A stretch of DNA of 64,000 nt from Alviniconcha marisindica (GCA_018857735.1 JABMCL010000190.1:670001-734000); one strand, 5' to 3'. Shown: positions 48,721-61,682, counted from the first letter of the stretch. Numbers and translations: made by a program. Notes: generated from the letters alone by a model not told the origin.

Positions 48721-51640
48721 TTTCCATACCATGTTACTATGTAAAGCCAAAATTTGTGCTATGAATATCATCATGGTCACAATGCTAAATGATCATGACC
48801 ACTACATGTACTCACATGATTTCTTCACATCTGTGGAAAAAGGTTCAAATTTTGATAAGCATTCAGGACTTTATTTTCTGTATGACGTCATGAATTCAAG
48901 AATTCTAGAAAGTTTTTTTTTTTTTAACTATTGCTTCTGATATTGTCATTATTCACAAATTATAGGTGGTAAAAGAAATATAGCATTTTTGTTTCTCCAG
49001 CTTTTGAATTTGATGTTATTTTCCCCTTTCACATTATTTTTTTGTTTACATATTATTTACAGTTACAATTATGAAAAGTGTGTTCATCTATTTACATTTT
49101 TATCTAAGTCATTCATTCATTATTTTCTTCTGGGATTTATTTGCAGGCAAATACAAAGACAGAAAAAATATTTAGCACAGGTCGTAATAAAGAATTTACA
49201 CACAAAAATCAACTAAGTATTGAGATCAGCACTGTTCCAGTTATTACACAGTACAACTGTTGTATAAAACAGACGCCCCAATCACTGTAGCACTAACAAC
49301 AACAGCCATACATACACATCAAAAAAGAACATGCACTCACAGGTAAAGAAATACACAATAGTGTCACTCAAATTTGCCCTTTTTTATCTTTTTCTTTTTT
49401 GTGCTTGTCAGTATATCACAAAGGAAGAGTAATTATGCATGATAAAAGAAACATCCAACAGATCAATATCCTCTGCTGCTAAGCCATTTTTCTTTAACAC
49501 TCAGCTAATCCCTTGCACAAACTTCAGGTCATCATACCTAGGTCAGGCCACAACAGCAGCAAGAGTGCTCAGTGCTATCACACTACTTAGCAGCTCATTG
49601 CGTTTACCTATTGTGGATTGTCCAGAGGTAACCCCTATGTGATGGATAGGGCATTAAAATCCAAATACCAACTAATACATTGCAGTGTAGTAAGACATAC
49701 ATCTATTGCAACTTTTGTCAAGGCAGCTGGGGAACCTCTACTCTTCTTGGATTTCCAACTGCAGGGAGATGTTTTACACAGATGGCCAGAAGCACTTAGG
49801 TCTGACCTGCTTTTCAGCCTCCTCCACAAGGACTAAACACTGAGATCACCTTCCGTGCCAGACTAGAAGTGCTGTACTAAGCCTGGTAGAGCAAGACCCA
49901 AACCCAGGGCCCGACTTCACCAGACACTAGCCAATGACCACCTTCTTTCCATCTCATCATTAGTTATAATTATGTCTTCTAATTTTTGTTAGTTCCCACC
50001 ATCCATCAAAAGAAGACATGGACTGAAACAACAACAACCACCATGTGCTACAAAAAAAATGTTTTTAAACAATCAAAAACAAACCCCACCTATAATTCCA
50101 CTTATTCAGCAGCCTCTAACTTGTCTAAGAAGAAACAGTCTACAACAGTCATCCATTCAGAACTGATAAGATCTGTCATCTTATCTCAGTCAGTCAAAGC
50201 CAAAGGTTCCCATCTTATTTTTTCCTTTTCTTTTTATATCATTCAGCATTCTGAAGGAAAACAAATTCTATGATATTAGGACATGTTTGTAATATCCAGT
50301 GTGTGTACATACTGCTGTATTCAACTTTGTTATTGAAATGAAATGACCCTGGAATAAGCAAGGGTGGTAGTAGCCTTCACAGGACTTCAGCACATTTTGT
50401 AAAGCAAGTCATAGAACTATGAACACCAATAAGCTTTGGTATTAATCACTGTGCTTACAACCCACAGTGCAAACTAAACCTTAAACAGACAAAAGTCACC
50501 CTGTACAAATGAAACAATATAAAGAAGTATAAAGGATACTCTTCTCTCCCCCCCCAAAAACAACAACAACAACACACACACACCAAAGGACAGCATAGCA
50601 TCAAAGAACTGTGACGTGTCCACAAACATACATTTGCACACACATTTCTTCAATCCCCAACCAGTATTCATAAATGTATACCATTCCCACTCTTTCTTTT
50701 AAAAGAAAGTACACAAATAACCACAGAAATAAAGACCATGGCAACACTGTTCCACGATTTTCACAGCACTGTTAGTCCCTGCTCTTGCATAAATCAGTGG
50801 GTTCTAAGCCCCGCCTCCACAACTTACATTCCCACAAGCTTTCAATCTGACCATCAAGTGGTAACTGTATCGACTGATGGAATGCCTGATGATCTGAGTC
50901 TGATTTCAGCATTCAAATGAGCGTACTTTGTCTCTTCTGATTGCAGTTGTCATCTCTCACCATTAACTGTACTGTTCATTCTTGTTCTTTCTTTTTCTCA
51001 AAGATTTTGTTCAGAACCCACCAGTTTTTTGCTCTGTTGCTATGCTTTATCCTGTTGGCTAAATGTGGCAGCCACTTGTTGGGCTTTTCACACAGAGTAT
51101 CATTTGTCACGTTTTGATTGGCTAAAGTTGTTTGGATGATTGGCAGCCCAAAATGCTCTACAAAGAGTCATCAACTGTATACACTGACAGCTATACATAT
51201 ACTAAAAAAGCACTTTCCAGTGTGTTTCTATATAGTTGATGTTGTGTCTTTCAGGGCTTTCCCCCTCATTTTTTAAGTTCTACATTCTAGTTTGTTTGAT
51301 TTATCAAAAAAAAAGAAAAAGGAAAAATATTTTAACAGTTGCAGCTTGAAAACAGCTTTCTCAAGTGTCACTGCAGCAGTTTGCATATTATATGTCACAG
51401 CATTGCATTTGGATTCATAAGGCTCACATACTCAACATTTTTGCTTCATCAACTTGAATTTGGTTTAAAAAAGCATCGTTTATTTATGATCATGTTGGAT
51501 CAAAGTTTGAATGCAAAGAAAGCAGTTGTGCAACAGCTGTGTAATAGTAATACAGCCTTTAGACTACAAAAGGTGGCAGACAACACTAGAATCTAGCTAA
51601 ACCACTGAGACAGACCACAGGTCCAAATATAGATTTGCAA
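48720..51640. other. Non-coding stretch, nothing recognised
   Basis: No coding exon can be supported. It includes poly-A/poly-T runs and an AACAACAACAAC-ACACAC tract near 50560-50583. On the minus strand AATAAA occurs at about 51480, a possible poly(A) signal for the membrane-protein gene, 1.1 kb past its stop. Confidence 0.4.
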
Positions 51641-51649
51641 TGCATCTGT

Positions 51650-51740
51650 GGCACTTGTGTATTTTGTCATTGTAAATGTTAATAACTGTAAAGCACTATG
51701 AGCTCCTGTGAGAACAGGTGCTTTATAAATGTAAGCTATT
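51650..51740 (+). mobile_element. LINE/SINE 3' tail
   Basis: GTAAAGCACTATGAGCTCCT, then GGTGCTTTATAAATGTAAGC and TATTATTATATTA. This is the common 3' tail of L2/CR1-like elements and the SINEs that borrow it. No coding part remains. Confidence 0.65.
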
Positions 51741-52557
51741 ATTATATTAACAGTGACATGTCATACTCTTACTGATTCCAAATGTTCTCAGTAACATTAT
51801 TACCACACTTTTCAGATCCAGTCATAAAGACTTATGCATTCTGAATAAATTAATGGTAAGTCTTTTTATATGGTACACTGTCCAATCAGTAGTGGGTTTT
51901 TTATACGGTACACTGTCCAGTCAGTAGCGTTCAACTCCATACAGAAACAATGTGATCCACTATCAGCCAGTTGTGTAACATGCTATGTTATCAGTTACAT
52001 GGAGAGCTCTGCACTGTGCAGTAAAAAAAATTCACAATCAATAAGAATGTCAGTTTACGCTATTTACAGTCACCTATGGTCACAGCCACTGACCTAAAAA
52101 TTGCAAGATTGCAAATTATGACAAACCAATATTTAGAAAAAGCTCTGTACAAAATGCACTATCAATTTTGGGCAGTATCACTATCAGTACCAGTTATCAC
52201 GTTGTCTTTCCAAGCAGAACTGCATGCATGACTCTCATTCTGCATCCTGCAAACATAACACTGAACAGTAACATCTGATAGCAGGCAATGTTATATTTTA
52301 AACTTAGATAGACTCTTTGGCACCACATTGAAATGGCAAGAGACATAACTTGGGTGGGCAAATTTGGGATCAACTGATCCACCATATTCACGTACAGCCC
52401 AAGATGGCACTGTGCATTGCCACTAAGCATTACAGTAAAGTTTCTTTGCCCCTGTATTTATGCACTGTCATATATATCACAACTAACTGTTTAGCATGTA
52501 TTGCTAATTATAATTGCATATATATATTACTTAGTTCACCTGCATTTCTCAACAATC

Positions 52558-52870
52558 CTAAGAAGCAACAGCCTTTTTTTTACCATCAATATAGTCCACA
52601 TACTCTTTACCAACATACAGCAGCACAAAACCGGATGCCAGGCCAAACAATGCCTTCCAACCTGGCCTGTCTGGCAGCAAAGACTTGCAAGTTGCCCAGA
52701 ACAGAACAGAGCCAAAGTTGAAGAGAAAGGAGCCAAAGACACTGTACAAGATGCGGCGGTTGATTGGTGCCTGTCGCAGGTGATTGCTTCCAAACAGGTA
52801 CAGCCCAATACCAATGTGAGCGTTGAACCAGAAACTGTTGGCAACCACTACATCTCGGCTGTGGAACACA
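52558..52870 (-). CDS. Unrecognised four-pass membrane protein, exon 2 (terminal)
   Basis: Encodes residues 61-164 of a predicted 164-residue protein; the stop is at 52558-52560. It begins VFHSRDVVVANSFWFNAHIG and has three hydrophobic segments: SFWFNAHIGIGLYLFG, ILYSVFGSFLFNFGSVLFWA and ALFGLASGFVLLYVGKEYV. Between them lies a basic loop with LRQAPINRR. It ends with a lysine-rich GKKKAVAS tail. The minus-strand acceptor is ATGTTTTTGCAG and the phase matches exon 1. I do not recognise the family. Confidence 0.85.
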
Positions 52871-54515
52871 CTGCAAAAACATAAGAAGCATTACGGTCAT
52901 CATGGGATTAACAATGTTCACTGACATAATACCTCATAACTAATAATGCGAGAGAAAAAAATTCTTCTCCAACATTATGAATGCAATTTCAATTGTTAAG
53001 CATCATATCACAGCTGTCAACAGTAGCAGCCTACTACATTTACTTTACATATATATATATCTAAAAAATAATTTACAAAAATACCCCATGGGGTCATCTG
53101 TGACAATTTGTGTTACATGTACACAATTTTACCTGAACCAGCACACAAAATCTCTTTTTCTCTTGTTCGGTGATATGAATTAATGTTTTCATTAATAATT
53201 AATATTACAGTCTATTGATTCTAATATAGCTGTTAAACAGCTTTTACAGCAAAAAATAATCATCACCATCAAGGCATTATTATCATGAAAAAACACTATC
53301 ACCAAACTAGGATGACAAAGTTCAGTGAAGACTATCATTTCACAATGTTGAATGATTTCACTAGTTTCACTGTCAAAAAAGACATTACAAAGTCTGAACT
53401 CAATCCTGCCAAGTTTCACACCATTTAAAAATTTTTTTGTTCAAACAACTTGCAGACCTTTCATTTTTTTGACATCCCTGTGAATACTGAATGAGTTTAA
53501 AATCTGGTGATACTGATAGTCACTAAAGCAAAAAAATAGGTATCAAAATTTTAATTCAAAGTGGAATGCTTTACTATAGTTTACCTTTACAATATGCTAA
53601 TGAACTAAAAATCGCAACCAGTCTTCAGTCTGGTGGCGCAGCTACTGAACTTACTGGCATTGCTCAAAATGTATTCAGTCTTGATGTACGGTGATTGTTA
53701 ATAATTAAGTTTGCGACACACACATTTTGTAATGGTCTCATGTCTTAAAGTGCCACATATTTTGCTTTATTACTATGCCACTTAGTTTTTAAAAAATCCT
53801 TTTGATACTGAATGATGACTGCTATTGCTAGTCTGCTACTAATAATGTATGTCTATACATTTGGCAGGGCTGCCAACCACCAGAGTAATACTGACATGGA
53901 GAACTACAACAACAAAAAAGCCTTCGAATAAACCTGTTAGTATCATTGCCATAATGAGTCAACATTGAACATACTTGAACATGTACAACATTAAGTCATA
54001 AGTGACATTATCTGACAGAACTAAACCCAAAACTGAGTTGTAGAAGGGGCAAAGGACATTATAATATGCAAAGCAGTATACTTATGCACAACTGCTGTTT
54101 CATACTAGATTTGAGTTGACCCTTTAAAAACTGCCCAGAGACCCTCTAAAAGTTGTAGCAAGAAGTGCTAGGGACCCCCTTCAAATGCTCACTAATGGGT
54201 GCCCCGTTTTAAAAACTTTTTGCTAAAGCAGTAGAGACCAGGCTTCAGCGAATAATCGGAATATGTTCCGTAATTACTGAGGGGTTTTAACAGAAAGCAC
54301 AAACACAACGGTATAATTGAAACGAAGTACCAACAACAACAAAATACAAAAACGCGTTGGTACGTTGGTACAGTTTCTGTTCTGAATTATTAATTTTAAT
54401 CCCCAAATCTCTCTCCCCCTTCCATCGAAGCTTGGAAATGTGGACTAGTTCTAGTATGGTAATCTCCCTTCCCACTGACCGACCTCTGCAGCAGCCGACA
54501 GATTAAAGGACGCAC
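52871..54515 (-). other. Intron of the membrane-protein gene
   Basis: A 1.6 kb intron, A/T-rich, without repeats I can name. It runs from GTGCGT (after CAAAG) to TTTTTGCAG on the minus strand. Confidence 0.75.
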
Positions 54516-54697
54516 CTTTGAAACCACGAAGCGTTCATAATATGGACCGAGAAGTAGCCATAACTGATGCTTCCTACAGCTGGCATAACCCGAAAACATA
54601 TATCATCACATGATAGCTTTTCAAGTTTCGAAAACGAGGTAGTTTTTGCATTTGCTGACACGGGTGAGCTAGCAGCCGATCCTGATGAAGCAGCCAT
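54516..54697 (-). CDS. Unrecognised four-pass membrane protein, exon 1
   Basis: Sixty codons plus two bases: MAASSGSAASSPVSANAKTT, SFSKLEKLSCDDICFRVMPA, VGSISYGYFSVHIMNASWFQ, then AG|GTGCGT. The serine/alanine-rich start is followed by a first membrane segment (about residues 38-58). I chose the ATG at 54697 because MAAS is a typical start; an in-frame ATG at 54721 would add eight residues (MTSQALIK). Joined to 52870-52558 it gives a small protein with four probable membrane segments. Function unknown. Confidence 0.83.
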
Positions 54698-55118
54698 CTT
54701 GATTAGTGCTTGTGACGTCATGTCGTTATTTTCCGTTAGGATTAGGCTTTGGGGACAAATGCAGAAACATTGTTGTACTTCTGGGCAGTCAGATGGATTT
54801 TAGTTTTTATTTTCGTATTTATGGCCTAATTATTAATGAGTATACTGCTAATGAAAGAAGAAAATAATAAATGTTGAGAGTTAGAGAGTGTGTAACCTCA
54901 GGGTAGATCACCGACCCCGTTTAGTTTGCCTGGCTCTGCAGCTGAAAAAGATGAATGTTATTGTTGGACTGTGAGCTAGTTATGACCTGATTTGAACAGA
55001 TTTTAAATGGTTTTGAAAGAGAATTGGCATGGGTTGTGACCCATGTTGGCCTTATTCGACAATCAAATGGGACAACTTGTGAAAAAATCCACATTTTGAA
55101 ATCCAAAGACATTTTAAG
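54698..55118. promoter_or_regulatory. Head-to-head promoter region
   Basis: About 420 bp separate the start codons of the minus-strand membrane-protein gene and the plus-strand tetraspanin, so both promoters must lie here or in their 5' UTRs. A perfect palindromic CRE-type site, TGACGTCA, lies at 54713-54720, within the extended N-terminus of the minus gene. I see no convincing TATA box. Confidence 0.5.
54713..54720. promoter_or_regulatory. CRE-like palindrome TGACGTCA
   Basis: An exact match to the full CREB/ATF binding palindrome, 15-23 bases upstream of the preferred ATG of the minus-strand gene. Chance occurrence of an 8-mer in this window is plausible; its position next to a start is what makes it notable. 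Confidence 0.4.
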
Positions 55119-55214
55119 ATGAGGCCTCGAACAAGAAAGCACCGTCGTCGGGAGCGAACCGAAGTCAGCTGCTGCATCAAATATTTGATGTTCGCTTTCA
55201 ATGTGGTCTTTTGG
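55119..55214 (+). CDS. Tetraspanin (TSPAN5/17-like), first coding exon
   Basis: Encodes 32 residues: MRPRTRKHRRRERT then EVSCCIKYLMFAFNVVFW, followed by GTAAGT. The EVSCCIKY..F.FNV.FW block is the start of the first membrane helix in the TspanC8 subgroup (TSPAN5, 14, 17), with the juxtamembrane cysteines that are palmitoylated in the family. These tetraspanins escort ADAM10 to the cell surface. The basic tail before the helix is longer than in TSPAN5. Further exons are not found in this window; first introns of this family are often very long. Confidence 0.8.
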
Positions 55215-55811
55215 GTAAGTCCGCTCTAAATTATTTTTTATTTGTGTCTGTTTAATTTTGGATTAATATGTTGTTACTTGTCTTTATGTTTGTGCTTCTG
55301 ACGTGACTCAAATGTAAGCACCAGATAAATGATTGTTGATGAACCACTTTTTCACTAAAAATAGAGCTTATGGAATTACATTGGCCTTTGTTGAAGTTTT
55401 GTTTGGTATCCAAATTCTAAATAAAATAAAACAAATAATTAAGAAATTAAGCTTGTACAGTTGTACTTGTAGACGTACGCTAGTGACTTTTTTCTTCTTT
55501 CCCCCCCCCCTGTTTTGTTGTTGTTTGTTTTTTAATTCTATCTGGACATTGATCTAGTAATATAGTAATAAGATTTTTTTTGTACTCAAGAATCTCCACA
55601 ACCAGTAACATTTTCATTTTTAAATCATTATTAATATTATACTTTTATGGTGATCATTTTGTCAGATGATGTTTCAACTTAAAAAGTGACATTCAATTAG
55701 TGAATTACTCATTACTTGCAGTACATTACAATATAATTTATAGCTGGAAAAAACACGATTTCTCTGCATGGCAGACAACTTCCTTGATCAGAACGGCATG
55801 CCATGTTTGAG

Positions 55812-55875
55812 TTGAGAGTAAGTAAATTGGTGTTTTACGCCCAGTCAACCAGTGCGGTTATATCAGGGCAGTTTG
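55812..55875 (-). repeat. SINE-like dispersed repeat, inverted
   Basis: GGTGTTTTACGCCCAGTCAA then CCAGTGCGGTTATATCAGGG is the reverse complement of the repeat at 2990-3060, with only a few differences over 55 bp. Confidence 0.75.
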
Positions 55876-56429
55876 AGTTAAGAAGGGATTGGAGTCAATC
55901 AGTGGTCTAATGATGGGACTTTTAATCAGTGTGCTGTTTTGTTTAAGAAGCCAGAAGGAAGATTAAATGGAAAGTCAAAGTGTAAAAAGAGAGTACGAGC
56001 TATGTTCTTCATGTCCAGTCAAAATCAAACCCCAAGTTCTTGACCAAACACCTTCAAACAGCACATTTCAAACATCTGCAAAAAAGCTTATTTTGAACCC
56101 AGAAGAATCAGTTCAATCTGCCACTATCTCTCTGTTGTTGTGACGAAAAACACTTATGTGTTCTTTTGTTCTTCCACAGCATGCAGAGGTCACAAATATG
56201 TGGGGGGAAAACTAAACAAAAAATGATGCAAAATAAACCTGTCTCACTCAATTTCTTAAACCCCATGCATTTGCTATTATATAATATGTATTACTAGTTT
56301 CCCACCATTCAGTGGTATGTGGGACTGACCACATTTCACTGCTAAGCATAATTTCACAAAAGACAACAACTACAAAAAACAAAAAAAGTATAAAGTGCAA
56401 AATCTTGTCCATAGCTCTAGATTATCCTA

Positions 56430-56438
56430 ACTGACCTA

Positions 56439-56492
<54 letters not shown>

Positions 56493-56600
56493 CACACATG
56501 TGCAGGCACCAGCACACACAAACATTCTGACTACACAAAGCTTAATTTACACACTAACACAGCTTAGAGATGCAAGGTGGCTGCAGACAGCATCACAGAA

Positions 56601-56639
<39 letters not shown>

Positions 56640-56740
56640 ACACACACACACACACACAGGCACCAGCACACAAGCATTCTGCTTAATTTACACAGCTTGG
56701 AGACTTGAGATGGCTGAAGACAGCATCACAGAACAAAAAC
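56430..56740 (+). repeat. Tandem duplication carrying AC microsatellites
   Basis: A unit of AC dinucleotides (56438-56490), then GCACCAGCACACA, GCTTAATTTACAC and GACAGCATCACAGAACA is repeated with AC again at 56610-56660. The second copy has lost parts of the middle. Unit about 170 bp. Confidence 0.85.
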
Positions 56741-57339
56741 ATGGCAGGTCTACAGTTTTGGGAGTAAGACAACAAAGAAAACTGGCTTTCAAGAACATTT
56801 GAACATGCTTGTTTTTTTCTGTGGTCGGGATGATAGTTCTAAACAAGTTCCATCCACTAGCTTTGAGCCGGTTGACAATACTCTATAGGCTGCCTGCTCA
56901 AGAAGGTACACAAACCAGCCAGAAATCTGCCAGTACCAGCAAAAGTCTGAGATCTTACCAGACACCAGTGAAAAATGTTGACTGCCATGCAAGGCTCAAC
57001 CTTGAGGGTACTGAAAGTAGTGCTGTTAATGCTGATTCAGTAATTATCAGGCTGGCACAGAATTCAGCAGTAGGTGTAGTAGGCAGGATTTTAATGAGAT
57101 AAGTGCAGGATTATTCAGATAATTTGTGGTCATTGTATAATATAATAATATATATATATATAGCATCATGTTTGGCTGTACACATTTGTTCAAGACACTG
57201 TGTTGCTGCACGCAAGTTCTAAAAAGTGTTGGCAACCCCAGGCTTGTTGATTCATTATTGCGACAATATTTTGGCTAGTTCACCTAAGTATGTATTCAGG
57301 AAATTAAAACAATAAAAGAATCCAAAATAGCACAGCCCA

Positions 57340-57960
57340 GGTAGTCATCCAGTCATCAAAACATGAGCATGTTACTCTGCTTCTGCATACATTCAGTCCA
57401 TCTGTTTCTCTTACTGATTCAGGTCCTCAATACCTTGCTGACATCCTCAAGATTTTTGTTCCTTCCTGACATTTTTTGTTCCTCCTCTGACACTCATCTA
57501 TTTAAAAATGTTAAATCCTTCGATCCAAACAACATTTTATGGACAATGCTCTTTTGCATATCATCAAGGTCTTACAGTCTGGAACAACCTCCCACATAAC
57601 ATCAGGCATGCTTCTTCTATCAACCCTTTCAATCCTGTTCTAAAAACTTAACTTTTTTGTGAACAACGTATGTAATTTTTCATTCAAGGAATGGGGAGAG
57701 GGATGCTAACAATGTAACATTGCTATTGTGTGTGTGTGTGTGTGTTGAGGGGTCGGGGAGGAAAGGGAAGGGAAGTAAATAAAAAAATGTCTGTGCAGTG
57801 GGCAATATTTATCCTATATGAAAGTAAACTGTGCATAAATTTGTAGTACTAGTAGTCATAGTCTATTGTTTTTTAGTTGCCTTTCTGAGGCACTTAGGGC
57901 TCATCTGAAGATGAGGCGCTCAGCAAATGTTCATTATTCATTTATTGTTATTATAATGGG
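57340..57960 (+). mobile_element. LINE reverse-transcriptase 3' end, degenerate
   Basis: Broken frames encode LPHNIRHASSI after WNNL, the same conserved block as WNNLPKDIRHSATL in the fragment at 2150-2710. Stops and frameshifts interrupt it. A TG run (57731-57745) and a LINE tail (CTCATCTGAAGATGAGGCGC, then TTATTGTTATTAT) follow. It is non-functional. Confidence 0.7.
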
Positions 57961-58079
57961 GCCTATAAGTGTGGACATGTTGATCTGATCCCTTGTCTCC
58001 ATCATTCCAAGAAGGCAGAAGAAAATTCAGACGAAACTAAGCAACCTCATTAAACTGCATTGCAACCTAATGGTTGTGA

Positions 58080-58318
58080 ACTGTGAACACAAAGCACAGC
58101 CCCAGCAGACCAAGCCAGCCCAAAAGACCCCTAAGACCTGTCCTTCTACTCCAGTACCCTGTCCCATACTGCAGAACTGACTACCTTAGATTGTCCTTTT
58201 TCGGAGCACAATCCCACAATTGTGGACTGGAAGTGGAACAGCCTGCCTGTGGAGACTGCCATGACCAATACACTGGCATCCTTCCAGTCCCAGCTGTTTT
58301 CACCCCACTAACTCAGTC

Positions 58319-58330
<12 letters not shown>
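58080..58330 (+). mobile_element. LINE reverse-transcriptase fragment
   Basis: RTDYLRLSFF, then in a shifted frame the bases for a TIPQ..WNSLPVETAM..TLASFQSQLF-like stretch, as at the end of L2-type reverse transcriptases. At least one frameshift separates the parts. Long CTGT and TC microsatellites follow directly. Confidence 0.6.
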
Positions 58331-58361
<31 letters not shown>

Positions 58362-58363
58362 TC

Positions 58364-58457
<94 letters not shown>
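58317..58457 (+). repeat. CTGT then TC microsatellite
   Basis: About 11 CTGT units (58318-58360) are followed by about 47 TC units (58364-58457). Confidence 0.97.
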
Positions 58458-58461
<4 letters not shown>

Positions 58462-59863
58462 ATAAGGGTTCATATTACATAACCTGTCATACTCAGTCTT
58501 AATCTTCAAAATGTTGAAGTTGGATACTGTTTATAAGGAGGAAGAAGAATGGGGCTTGAACAGCTGGAGTGAGTTGGCCTCTGTCTGTTTTTGTATTGTT
58601 GATGTCATTTTTGTTTTAGTTTTTGTTGTAAAATGTTAATATTTCTGTGTAGAAAAGCATTTTAATTTAAATGTTTATTAGAATATTACACCATGCATAT
58701 AATGTGAATATTTAGATCTATCTATATTAATTATTATTCAGTTTTGGATGTAAGTTTTATTGGCAATGAAAAAATGTGACTGGCTTTTCAGATTTTTGTT
58801 ATTGTTTTATTCAGATTCCTGGTAATGTTATAGTTTACAGTGTTAATGACAATAATTTGACTAAACCATTTTGGCTCGAGGGGTTTGGCTGGAGAGGGGT
58901 TGCAGAGTGATCTGCTAGTTCAGTAGTTGCCGTGTTTGTTTTCAGTCTGCCTTGCTGCCATATATGATATATATTATATATATATATATGCCAGATGACA
59001 CTGATATTTGCCATTATGCATAATATATTACATGTCATATTTTGTTGTTGAATGTTTTAACTAGTTTTATTGTCTGCCCCCCCCCCCCCCCCTTTTTTAT
59101 TTTTATTTTTAAATTTGGTCTTGATAAATAGATAGAATGGTCAACAATGCCAACATGTCCTAGCCATGTGTGCTTTTTTAACTTGCAATATTGAAGAGAC
59201 TAAGTTGTTCAAAAATGTGTGTTTGATGTTTGTGTACATGCAGTGTATGTTTTGTACTGTATATTGATTGATTTTGAAAATATTTGAGAAAGGTATTTTT
59301 ACATGTATTATATGAGGATAGTTTCGAAATTATGTGTGTGTGTGTGTGTGTGTGTGTAGCATTTTCTTATGACAGAGTTTGATTGTCCAGATGTGACCCA
59401 GTGCAGTTGACAGGATGTTGGAATCTAATTACTAACTTAGTGATACTGACTTGTGAGGGTGTCAGTTTGAATTTGATGCAGAAAAGTGTTGATCCTTTAG
59501 TCACATTGATCAGCCATCTGTTACTGTTCCCTTTGATATGGTTGGGTGTCAGGGCAGCTGGGGGAATAAATTTAGACCCTGAGAATGGTGTGTTGAAAAA
59601 ATGGAATAATAATTTTTTTTTAAAAACATCCTCAGATTGGTAATGGTATGGTCACTATACAGTCTATGGGAATACAGGTTCACATAGTTTATGGACACTG
59701 GAAAGTAAAATGTCTCTGTTCATTGATTTAAAGTAAACTAAAGATGATTTTAGTTTTACAAGTATAGACATAGTGATGTTTTGTGTTGTAGAAAGTCTAC
59801 AGCTCCTACAAGACTTTAATACTGTACTGTATCCATCTTAGATAGTGAGATACTGTCAAAAAT

Positions 59864-59867
<4 letters not shown>

Positions 59868-59897
<30 letters not shown>

Positions 59898-59914
59898 GGG
59901 GGGGGGGGGGGGGG
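59868..59914 (+). repeat. TC run with adjoining poly-G
   Basis: TC dinucleotides at 59868-59895 are followed by a G run to about 59914. Similar poly-G or poly-C runs occur at 59079-59092 and 61521-61540. Confidence 0.93.
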
Positions 59915-61682
59915 TCAGTGTATTAAAGGCAAAATGTCATGAGAAATAAATAATCATACAAATGTTCCTAGCATCTTCACATAAATCATGCAATTTCAGA
60001 AGAAAAATCTCACTATAATATAGTTATATAACTATAATATAATTATATTACAAAATGCTGTTCTAGATCTGCAGAGCTCTGCCATTTGCCATGCCAGAAC
60101 ATGATGTATATTTAGTATCATTTGCCAACAGTGTCAAGTACCGCTGTGTCCACATAAAAAGCAAAGGAGAAAATTATTTGCATTTCTTGTCATCAAAATC
60201 TTTGGCTGTTTATTGGTCTGGCGTTTGAGTCAATTGCTCCCTTGGCCAAGACTTGATCCCAGGGAGGTGAAGGAAGCGGAGTGCCATGTCTTATTGATCC
60301 GGACCCCTCATGGTTATGGGCTAAAAGCCACAGCTAGGGGTTCAAGCCAGATGAAACTTGGTGATAGAAGGAGATGAAATGGGCACATGTGGGCCATCCC
60401 TTTTATTAATTTTCATCTTTAAGTTTGGAAGGCATTGCTGTCTTTTTCTGAGAATTGATTTCTATCTCTGTGGAAGTTTTTCCAGTGTATCGGCTTACCA
60501 CTACCAGCTTACAGTTTGCCTGTACTTGGATACAGCGCCCAGGATCTCAGGCAGAATTTGTGTTGTGTGGGTGGATGAAGTTGTTTTGTTGTTGCCTTGA
60601 TGAAGCACAGTTTCCTTTGTTGCGCAAGAATTCAGTGGTGATGTTTTGCCAGAGAATGATACCACATATATATATTAGAAGGTATACATGTGGGTGGGTT
60701 TTTATTTGTGTGTTTTGTTGTTGTTGTGTGTTTTTCTGTACATGTGGGTGTTGTTATGATGCATCTGTAGTTTTATATTATATACAAATCATAGATTTTA
60801 TTTATCTGTTATGGATTTGCACACACTTTGTTTCCCTAATCTGGTGCCATGGATGCAGACAGTTACAGTTCCGCCTCTACTAGAACAACTCCGCCTCTTG
60901 TAAACCTGCAGCAGAAGACTGGAAGCAAAGGTGGCTTAGCTGAGTCTCCATGTGTAATTTAGTAGAAGTACAAGTTACAACACTTTAGCAGGGACTAGGG
61001 AGACGTGTATAGATTCATCTGCATGTGTTTAGTATGAATAATTTGAAATTACATTGTGTCCAAACAGAAATACCAGAAAGTGAGTGAGGAGGATGAATAT
61101 CTCAGCAGACATGCCAGTTCTTATCACCAGAATGATTTCTGCGTAGAGTTTGTCTGTGATGGCAGCCAGTATTCAGATTTGTTGACAGAGGCATTTCATT
61201 GCAAATTCAGTGACATTATTAATATGATATAGATGTTTCTCCAGAATGCATGTAATTGACTTCATAAGTATAAAAGATAATGTTTTTATCAGTTGTATTT
61301 TATTTTTTTTGAAAATAATTATTAAATTATTGTTGACTTGTTAGAATGATAGACTTACTTCTGATTAATAATATTATACAACTGAATATATAACATAGTA
61401 ATACTGAATGCAGTAGACTTTCTGATTCTGGCTATGCTTTGCCATGATGTACCTTCTAAGGCAGTTGACTGGGCATTTGCAATTTAGAGTGCAGAAATTG
61501 AAGGAGGTAGGGGAAGTGGTGGGGGGGGGGGGGGGGGGGGAGTCAACCCTAAGAGGGTGTCTGTAATTATTGTAAACTACTATTTTTAAAGCAGTGGGCT
61601 GAACAGATTGAAACTCACAACAGGTTTGCCAGCAATTAGTTAGTGAGGTGTAACACTCACAGTCTAAAACACTATACACACA

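Noticed and set aside
49618..49836. A 72-codon frame (MSRGNPYVMD...) that looks mildly coding
   Set aside because: I could not find splice partners or a family, and the flanks look like ordinary non-coding DNA. It may be a transposon remnant.
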